Below are positions 55,201 through 64,000 of a stretch of DNA of 64,000 nt, one piece after another. Where the stretch lies: NCBI RefSeq assembly GCF_000332815.1, contig NZ_AOFD01000014.1, forward strand, positions 1 to 64,000. Direction: 5' to 3'. A program made the translations under genes and the position numbers. The notes beneath the pieces were generated by a model. That model was not told the origin of the DNA. It was given only the letters and a program-made list of their open reading frames with translations, and did no database searches. How positions within the stretch are numbered: the stretch's first letter is position 1; each line of letters begins with the position of its first letter. Source of the DNA: Arthrobacter nitrophenolicus. Lineage in GTDB: Bacteria > Actinomycetota > Actinomycetes > Actinomycetales > Micrococcaceae.

Positions 55201-56610
55201 TTGGAAACCTACGATGCGCTCCTCGAATCCATCACGCCCACGTCCGGACAAACCCGGACCATCCTGAACCCTGCCACGGGCGAAGCCGTGGGCGAGGCCC
55301 CCATCCATGACCTCGAATTCCTGGAGCACGCCGTCGCCACCGCCGTCGAAACCCAGCCCGCCTGGGCGGCGCTGGGCCACGAGGCAAGGTCCGCCGCGCT
55401 CCTGAAAGCCGCCGACGCCGTCGAACGCTCCGCCGAGGAACTCGCCCAGCTGCTCTCCCGCGAACAGGGCAAACCCCTCAACGGACCCAACGCCCGCTTT
55501 GAAGTGGGCGCCTGCGTGGCCTGGCTCCGCGCCACCGCCGGCCTGCCGCTGGAACCGGAAACGATCGTGGACGACGGCCAGACCCGCGCCGAACTGCACT
55601 ACAAGCCCATCGGCGTCGTCGCCGCCATCGGCCCCTGGAACTGGCCCATGATGATCGCCATCTGGCAGATCGCCCCTGCCCTGCGCATGGGCAACACCGT
55701 CGTCGTCAAACCCTCCGGCAACACCCCGCTCTCCGTCCTGGCCCTGGTCAAGGTCCTCAACGAGGAACTACCCGAAGGCATCCTCACCACAGTCTCCTGC
55801 GGCCGCGACGTCGGAGCCCGCCTCACCGACCACCCCGCGATCGGCAAAATCATGTTCACCGGCTCCACCGCCGCCGGCCGCGCCATCATCAAATCCTCCG
55901 CCGACACCGTCAAACGCCTCACCCTCGAACTCGGCGGCAACGACGCCGGCATCGTCCTGCCCGACGCCGACCCCAAAACCATCGCCGAAGACATCTTCTG
56001 GGGCGCCTTCCTCAACACCGGCCAGACCTGCGCCGCCCTCAAACGCCTCTACGTCCACGACGACATCTACGACGCCGTCTGCGACGAACTCACCACCGTC
56101 GCCAAAGCCATGCCCATGGGCAACGGCCTGGACGAAACCAACGTCCTGGGCCCACTGCAGAACAAAGCCCAATACGACGTCGTCGCCAACCTCGTCCAGG
56201 CAGCCAAAGACTCCGGCGCCCGCATCCTCCTCGGCGGCAACCCGGACCCCGACCAGCCCGGCTACTTCTACCCCACCACCCTGGTCGCCGACATCGACAA
56301 CAACAACCCGCTCGTCGCCGAAGAACAGTTCGGGCCGGCCCTGCCGATCATCCGCTACAGCACCATCGACGAAGCAGTGGAAAAAGCCAACGCCCTCGAC
56401 GTCGGCCTCGGCGCCTCCGTCTGGTCCTCCAACCCCGCCGCCGCCCGCGACGTCGCCACCCGCATCCAGGCCGGCACCGTCTGGATAAACCGGCACGGCG
56501 CCGTGGACCCCCGCATCCCGTTCGGCGGAGCCAAACAATCCGGCTACGGCCTCGAATTCGGCGTCGAAGGCCTCAAGCACCTCGGCGTCCCCCAGGTGAT
56601 CAACGGCTAG
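55201..56610 (+). CDS. NAD(P)-dependent aldehyde dehydrogenase
   Basis: 469 residues. Catalytic Glu in RLTLELGGNDAGIVLPDADP and Cys in LNTGQTCAALKRLYVHDDIY (about 280). PWNWPMMIAIWQIAPALRMG is the cofactor-binding motif. TTG start with GGAG 6 bases upstream. 129 bases after gntK, so it may be in the same transcript or have its own promoter; I see nothing distinctive in that gap. The substrate is probably an aldehyde from sugar-acid breakdown. Codon choice is strongly C-ending, more so than its neighbours. Confidence 0.9.
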   Translation: METYDALLESITPTSGQTRTILNPATGEAVGEAPIHDLEFLEHAVATAVETQPAWAALGHEARSAALLKAADAVERSAEELAQLLSREQGKPLNGPNARFEVGACVAWLRATAGLPLEPETIVDDGQTRAELHYKPIGVVAAIGPWNWPMMIAIWQIAPALRMGNTVVVKPSGNTPLSVLALVKVLNEELPEGILTTVSCGRDVGARLTDHPAIGKIMFTGSTAAGRAIIKSSADTVKRLTLELGGNDAGIVLPDADPKTIAEDIFWGAFLNTGQTCAALKRLYVHDDIYDAVCDELTTVAKAMPMGNGLDETNVLGPLQNKAQYDVVANLVQAAKDSGARILLGGNPDPDQPGYFYPTTLVADIDNNNPLVAEEQFGPALPIIRYSTIDEAVEKANALDVGLGASVWSSNPAAARDVATRIQAGTVWINRHGAVDPRIPFGGAKQSGYGLEFGVEGLKHLGVPQVING

Positions 56611-56624
56611 GAAAGCGTTGGAGA

Positions 56625-56662
56625 CGGGAGCCCCGCATGCCGGCCGGTGTGCGGGGCTCCCG
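56625..56662 (+). terminator. Hairpin terminator after the aldehyde dehydrogenase
   Basis: Perfect 13-base arms cgggagccccgca (56625-56637) and tgcggggctcccg (56650-56662), followed by ggctttt. Confidence 0.85.
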
Positions 56663-56680
56663 GGCTTTTGGGGGCTGCCG

Positions 56681-57079
56681 CTACCCCATGGCCGGGGCGG
56701 TGGAGGTGCGGCCGGCCAACTGCCGGCGGGCCCAGCGGGCCAGCTTCTTGCCCTTGCCCTTCCACCAGTTGTCCTCGTCCTTGTCATGGTGCAGCCGGAA
56801 GATGATGGCAACCAGGACGAACATGCCCATGACCACGTCAACCCAGGACGCCACCACCAGGGCGATCAGCACAGTGAGTCCGTTGGCGATGATGGACGGG
56901 ACGGCCAGTGTCCGGAACACGGTGCTGGCCACGTACCTCCGGTGCGACCGCGGAACGGACAAGGCACGCACCATGTCGAAGCACACGCAGACCACCACGA
57001 TGGTCTGCCCGATGGCCAGCAGGATCTGGCCGGGAACCGAGCCGCTGAACGCGGCCACGGACTCCATCCCCGGGCTCAT
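56681..57079 (-). CDS. Small membrane protein, function unknown
   Basis: 132 residues with three predicted helices (about 18-37 ILLAIGQTIVVVCVCFDMVR; 55-75; 77-95) and a strongly basic cytoplasmic tail (WWKGKGKKLARWARR). No recognised family. Convergent with the aldehyde dehydrogenase and separated from hspR by the large hairpin, so it has its own promoter. Confidence 0.65.
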   Translation of the reverse strand: MSPGMESVAAFSGSVPGQILLAIGQTIVVVCVCFDMVRALSVPRSHRRYVASTVFRTLAVPSIIANGLTVLIALVVASWVDVVMGMFVLVAIIFRLHHDKDEDNWWKGKGKKLARWARRQLAGRTSTAPAMG

Positions 57080-57114
57080 GGCCGGGCCTTATGCTGAGAA
57101 CCACACATCAAAAA

Positions 57115-57175
57115 CCCCCAGAAACTGATGGAACCACCGCTGATCCAGCGGTGGTTCCATTGAAGTTTCCGGGGG
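57115..57175 (-). terminator. Long bipartite hairpin, terminator of the dnaK operon
   Basis: Inner stem: 15-base arms 57128-57142 and 57146-57160. Outer stem: 57115-57126 with 57164-57175, 11 of 12 paired. On the minus strand it is followed by ttttt, giving a classic intrinsic terminator after hspR. Confidence 0.9.
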
Positions 57176-57232
57176 CGGACGGGGCACGAGTAGTGGGTAC
57201 TCGAATTTCCCGGGCCGCCTGAAGCCAGGTAC

Positions 57233-57658
57233 CTATTGCCCGATGGCCCTGGGCCGCCACAGCACCACGGCCTGCGATCGGGGCCGGGGGCGCTGGCCGC
57301 GGGCCAGGCTCACCACGTCGCCCGCCGCGCCGGCGGCGAAAATGCGGGAATCGAACGGCTGCGGTCGGCGGCCGAGTTCCTCGGTGAGTTCAGAGACGCG
57401 CCGCTGCAGGGCGGCCACCTGGTTTTCGAGCTCCAGGATGCGCTTGATCCCCTCCAGCGAAACGCCTTCCTGGGACAACCGCTGCACCTCCCGCAGCATG
57501 TTGACGTCCCGCTGCGAGTACCGGCGGGACTTCCCCGGCGCGCGGCTGGGCTTGACGATGCCCAGCCGGTCGTACTGCCGCAGGGTCTGCGGGTGCATGT
57601 CCGCCAGCTCGGCCGCCACCGAAATCACGAAGATGGGCTGGTCAGCGTTGATGTCCAC
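57233..57658 (-). CDS. hspR: Heat-shock repressor HspR (MerR family)
   Basis: 141 residues. MerR-type winged helix at about 10-75 (FVISVAAELADMHPQTLRQYDRLGIVKPSR), then a coiled coil (ELENQVAALQRRVSELTEEL, about 77-96) and a basic tail. Represses the dnaK operon by binding HAIR sites with DnaK as co-repressor in Streptomyces and Mycobacterium. Last gene of the operon, 15 bases after dnaJ. Confidence 0.95.
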   Translation of the reverse strand: MDINADQPIFVISVAAELADMHPQTLRQYDRLGIVKPSRAPGKSRRYSQRDVNMLREVQRLSQEGVSLEGIKRILELENQVAALQRRVSELTEELGRRPQPFDSRIFAAGAAGDVVSLARGQRPRPRSQAVVLWRPRAIGQ

Positions 57659-57673
57659 CGAACACCTCCGCTG

Positions 57674-58643
57674 CTAGAGCCGGGCCTTGGCGGCCAGGCC
57701 CTCACGGACGTCCGCACCGGCTGTGGCGTCGGCAAAGGCCTTGACCGCGGCTTCGGCTTCCTTGTTCAGATTCTTCGGAACCGCGACGTCGATGGTCACC
57801 AGCAGGTCGCCGGTCACCTTCGAGGTCTTCACGCCCTTGCCCTTCACCCGCAGGGTACGGCCCGACGGCGTCCCCGCCGGAACACGGACCGCACCTTGTC
57901 GCCGTCGATGGTGGGCACCTCGATGTCGGCACCCAGCGCAGCTTCCGGGAAGGTGACGGGGACATGGATCCGCAGGTTGTCGCCGTCGCGCGTGTAAAAC
58001 GGATGGGGCTGGACGGAGACGGACACCACCAGGTCGCCGTTGCCGGCGGGGCTTGGCTGGCCCTTGCCGCGGACGCGCACTTTCTGGCCGTCCTTGATGC
58101 CGGCCGGAACCCGGACGTCGATCACTTCACCGCTGGGTTCCCGCAGGCCGATGGTGGTGCCGCGGATGGAACCGGCAAAGGAAATGCTGGTGGAGGCGGT
58201 ACGGTCCGCGCCCTTCTGCGGGGCCCGCTGGAAGCCGGTCTGGCCGAAGCCGCCGCCGAACAGGTCGGCGAACTCGGGCGGGATCCCGCCCGCGGCTGGG
58301 TTGAACCCGCCCGCATGCCGGCCCGTATTGCCGGTGAAGAGGCCGCCGAACAGGTCCTCGAACCCGCCGTTGCCGGCGCGGCGCTGCCGGGGGCGAACCG
58401 GGCACCGCCACCCATGGCACGGATGGCGTCGTACTGCTGGCGTTCCTCGGGATCGGACAGCACCGAGTAGGCCTCGGAGATGTCCTTGAACTTCTTCTCG
58501 GAGGCAGTGTTTCCCGCGTTGGTATCAGGGTGGTGCTCGCGGGCCAGCTTCCGGTAAGCCTTCTTGATATCGGCGTCGGAAGCGTCCTTGGCAACACCAA
58601 GGATCTTATAAAAGTCCTTGTCCACCCAATCCTGGCTAGCCAA
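57674..58643 (-). CDS. dnaJ: DnaJ-family co-chaperone (two frameshifts)
   Basis: About 323 residues when single bases near 58376 and 57883 are restored. J domain at 1-75 with the HPD motif ([11 protein letters not shown]), a Gly/Phe-rich linker (about 88-140, [14 protein letters not shown]) and the C-terminal substrate domain ([20 protein letters not shown]). It lacks the CxxCxGxG zinc repeats, so it is the CbpA-like type often called DnaJ1 in actinobacteria. Stimulates DnaK ATPase. Essential-operon context makes real double inactivation unlikely. Confidence 0.93.
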
Positions 58644-58671
58644 TGGCGTTTCCTTTCAAAAGTTATGGGTC

Positions 58672-58723
58672 GGTGGTTGAGCCTCAGGGTTTCGACAGGC
58701 TCAACCACCGAGACTCAACCACC
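58672..58723. repeat. Dispersed repeat inside the dnaK operon
   Basis: ggtggttgagcct (58672-58684) and aggctcaaccacc (58697-58709) form a perfect 13-base stem with gtttcgac in the loop, the same element as at 37.5 kb. A further partial copy ctcaaccacc follows at 58714-58723. It lies in the 90-base gap between grpE and dnaJ, where it may tune their relative expression. Confidence 0.85.
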
Positions 58724-58733
58724 GAATGTAATG

Positions 58734-61410
<2,677 letters not shown>

Positions 61411-61479
61411 TCTTTGCTAGGCATCTCTCCGGCCTGAGGCTGCCTTCCCCGTGTTGGCGCGGATTCCGGGACACGGGAA

Positions 61480-61529
61480 AGCCCGACGGCGGCTCACCCT
61501 TTCGCTAGGGGTGAACCTGCCGCCGGGCT
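61480..61529 (-). terminator. Hairpin between the MMPL region and dnaK
   Basis: Imperfect long stem: 61480-61500 with 61507-61529 (agcccg-cggcgg paired with ccgccgggct). It follows the stop of the small acidic gene on the minus strand and separates that transcript from dnaK. Confidence 0.7.
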
Positions 61530-61545
61530 AATTCCGCCGTGGCGC

Positions 61546-61770
61546 CTACCGCTCAGCGTCCGGATCGCCGTGCAGCGGACCGCGCTCTTCGGAGGTGGTC
61601 ATGACCTGTCCGTCAGTCAGGCCTTCACGGACGGCATCCTCGTTCCGGAAGTCCTCGGCCGGGTTCTCAAGGTCGCCCTCGCCGTACTGGCCGCCTTCCC
61701 CTTCCAGCCCCGGCTCAGTGCTGCCCCGGCGGGCGTGCTCATCAAAGGCTGCTTCGTGGCTTTCGGTCAT
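61546..61770 (-). CDS. Small acidic protein, function unknown
   Basis: 74 residues, rich in Glu, Asp and Gly (GLEGEGGQYGEGDLENPAED). Read in one open frame with the MMPL C-terminus, but ATG 61770 has a near-ideal Shine-Dalgarno (AAGGAGG, 7 bases upstream), which points to a separate gene. No membrane segment or known domain. Probably co-transcribed with the MMPL gene. Confidence 0.55.
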   Translation of the reverse strand: MTESHEAAFDEHARRGSTEPGLEGEGGQYGEGDLENPAEDFRNEDAVREGLTDGQVMTTSEERGPLHGDPDAER

Positions 61771-61816
61771 GGCGGCACCTCCTTCGAGTCCGCGTCCGTG
61801 CGGGCACAGTGGAAGT

Positions 61817-64000
61817 CTACCCAGCAGGCGTTTTAGCCAACAGGGCTTCATCCGGTCCGGCCGTTCTTCAGCCTCCGGCCGGGAGAGCTTGCCGGGCCAC
61901 CAGATTTTCGGGCCGATGTCGTAAGCCAGCGCAGGCACCAGCAGCGAGCGCACCAGCACCGTGTCCAGCAGGACGCCGAACGCCACGATGAAGGCCAGCT
62001 GCACCAGGAACATGATGGGAATGACGCCCAGCGCCGCGAACGTGGCCGCGAGCACCACGCCCGCGGACGTGATCACCCCGCCGGTCACGCCCAGGCCGCG
62101 GAGGATGCCCGGGCGGGTGCCGTGCTTCAGGGACTCCTCCCGGACCCGGCTCATCAGGAAGATGTTGTAGTCCACGCCCAGGGCCACCAAGAACACGAAG
62201 CCGAACAGCGGCACGGTGGCGTCGGCACCCGGGAAGCCAAGGATGTTGTTGAACACCAGCGCGGACACACCCATGGCTGCAGCGTAGGAGAGCACCACGG
62301 AGAGCACCAGCAGGACCGGTGCCAGCACGGACCTCAGCAGCAGCATCAGGATAAAGAGGATCACCACCAAAACCACCGGGATGATGATCACCAGGTCACG
62401 CTGGGCCGTGGTGTTGGTGTCCAGCGCGGTGGCGGTGACGCCGCCCACCAGGCACCCGGGTCCACGGCCTTGACGTCCACGCGCAGGGCCTTGACAGCTT
62501 CTTCGGCCTCGAGGGAGTCCGCCGCGGAGTTCAGCGTGGCATTGATCAGGACCTTGCCCTCGCGGACGTCGGGCTCGCTGGGGGTCCCGGGGGCGCCGGT
62601 GATGGGCACGCTGCCTTCAGCCAGCAGGTACGCCTCGCCCACGCCGTCGGCCGCTTTCACGGCGTCCAGCACTTCCTGCGCCTTGCCTTCGTCCGCAACC
62701 ACGACGGCGGGACTGCCGCTGCCGGCGTCGAAGTGGCGGGCCAGCGCGTCCTGGCCGTCCACCGCATTGGACGCGGTGAGGATGACGTCGGTCTGCGGGA
62801 CACCGTTGGCCTTGAGTTGGAGGACGCCGGCGGAGGCCGCCACCAGCAGGAGGACGGAAGCGATCCAGATAGTCCGCGGACGCCGCCGCACCAGTTCACC
62901 GGTTGCCCGCCACAGCCCCTTTTGGCCCTCCAGCCCCGTGACCAGCTCGGGCTCGCGCTCGTCAGCGGGGGCCAGCTTTGGCCGGAACGGCCAGAAAGCG
63001 GTACGGCCCAGGAGGGCCATCAGGGCGGGCAGCAGTGTGAGTGCGGCGAACAGCGAGCAGATGATGCCTGCGGCCGCCACCGGCCCCAGCGCCTTGTTGG
63101 AGTTGAGGTCCGAGAAGAGCAGGCAGAGCAGGGCGATGATGACCGTGGCGCCAGACGCCAGGATGGGCTCGAACGAGGTCCGCCAGGCCGTCAGCGCCGC
63201 GGCCGTCCGGTTGGTGGTGTGGGTCAGCGCCTCACGGAAACGCGCCACGTAGAGCAGGGCGTAGTCGGTGGCCGCGCCGATCACCAGGATGGAGAGGATC
63301 CCCTGGCTCTGGCCATTCAACTGGATCCAGCCCGCCTGCGCCATGCCGAAGACCAGCAGGATGGCGGCACACAGGGCGAACACCGAGGTCAGGAGCACCA
63401 TGAAAGGCAGGAGCAGCGAGCGGTACACCACCAGCAGGATGACGAACACAGCGGCGAGCGCCACGAGCAGGAGGATGCCGTCAATCCCGGCGAAAGCGGC
63501 CACCAGGTCGGCCGCGAGGCCGGCGGGCCCGGTCACGAAGGTCCGCATCCCCTCAGGGGCAGCTTCAGCTACGAGGTCGCGGAGTTCCTTCACCGCCTCC
63601 TGCACTTCCACCTCGGACTCGCTGATGGGTGCGATGAACTGGACCGCCTTGCCGTCCTCCGACGGAATGGGCCCAATCACCGCGCTGCCCAGCTTCAGCT
63701 CTTCCAGGTCAGTCCGAAGGGCAGCCACTTCACCCAGCTGGGCGGGAGTGAACGGCTCATCGCTTTCGATGACGATGACGCCCGGCACCTCGTCGGAGTC
63801 CCGGAACTTGGCCTGCCAGTCCTGCGCGGCAGTGGCCTCGGCACTTGCCGGAAGGAAGGAGGCCTGGTCGTTGGAGGAAACCTCCTCCAGGCGCCCGAAG
63901 GTGGGGCCGCCCACGCCGGCGAGCGCCAGCCACGTGAGCACCAGGATGACGGGGACCAGCCAGCGCAGCCAGAACGGAACGCGCTCTCTGCTTACGGTTT
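61817..64000 (-). CDS. MMPL family (RND-type) transporter (3'-complete, 5' partial, frameshifted)
   Basis: N-terminus runs off the right edge (first visible residues TVSRERVPFWLRWLVPVILV). One base missing near 62451 separates KAVDPGA from LVGGVTATALDTNTTAQRDL. Membrane blocks include DGILLLVALAAVFVILLVVY and LVIIIPVVLVVILFILMLLL, plus GVDYNIFLMSRVREES typical of MMPL proteins, which export lipids or small hydrophobic molecules using the proton gradient. The end is uncertain: the frame is open into the small gene at 61546, but a further missing base near 61862 would give a stop at 61817. No MmpS or TetR partner is inside the window. Confidence 0.85.

Overview
The window is high-GC chromosomal DNA from an Arthrobacter-like actinobacterium (Micrococcaceae: Arthrobacter, Pseudarthrobacter or Paenarthrobacter). 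This rests on a copper amine oxidase that closely resembles Arthrobacter globiformis phenylethylamine oxidase, a MndD-type homoprotocatechuate dioxygenase, a dnaK-grpE-dnaJ-hspR operon with HAIR operators, and a sarcosine oxidase/glyA/purU operon. I recognise no tRNA, rRNA, CRISPR, insertion sequence, phage gene or origin. No gene-free stretch exceeds about 300 bases. It reads as a catabolic region of a soil heterotroph.

Layout. 1-2.8 kb: end of a sugar ABC transporter, a Gfo/Idh dehydrogenase and a ThuA-like protein. 2.9-5.0 kb: a PhoD-type phosphatase and a small membrane protein. 4.9-16 kb: amine and amino-acid nitrogen block with a copper amine oxidase and divergent TetR, a D-threonine-aldolase-like enzyme, an AraC regulator, glutamate dehydrogenase, an AmiS-type channel, an APC permease, an FAD amine oxidase, a cupin and a second TetR. 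16-25.8 kb: minus-strand operon glyA-soxB-soxD-soxA-soxG-sdaA-purU with a divergent GntR; it turns sarcosine into glycine, serine, pyruvate and one-carbon units. 25.8-29 kb: a VOC protein, amylosucrase and prephenate dehydratase. 29-39.2 kb: homoprotocatechuate meta-cleavage cluster (flavin monooxygenase, FAH-RraA fusion, GntR, hpaE, hpaD, hpaH, hpaI, gabD-like) leading to pyruvate and succinate. 39.2-56.6 kb: hydroxy-acid and sugar-acid catabolism with an IclR-linked part (D-2-hydroxyacid dehydrogenase, FAH hydrolase, MHS transporter), idonate/gluconate enzymes (IdnO, IdnD, GntK), a TRAP transporter and a LacI regulator with two identical operators. 56.7-61.5 kb: heat-shock operon dnaK-grpE-dnaJ-hspR. 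61.5-64 kb: a small acidic protein and an MMPL exporter that runs off the right edge.

A caution applies throughout. At least 16 frame breaks are visible, all best explained by missing bases (15 single-base, one two-base), in 13 otherwise intact genes including dnaK and dnaJ. They are far more likely consensus-sequence errors than real pseudogenes, so broken genes are annotated here at their full reconstructed extent.

The most interesting items are the FAH-RraA fusion in a cluster that lacks a recognisable HpaF, the poorly assigned sugar-acid module around the LacI operators, a dispersed 20-23 bp repeat that supplies the C-terminal codons of HpaI and also lies inside the dnaK operon, and several clear operator palindromes.
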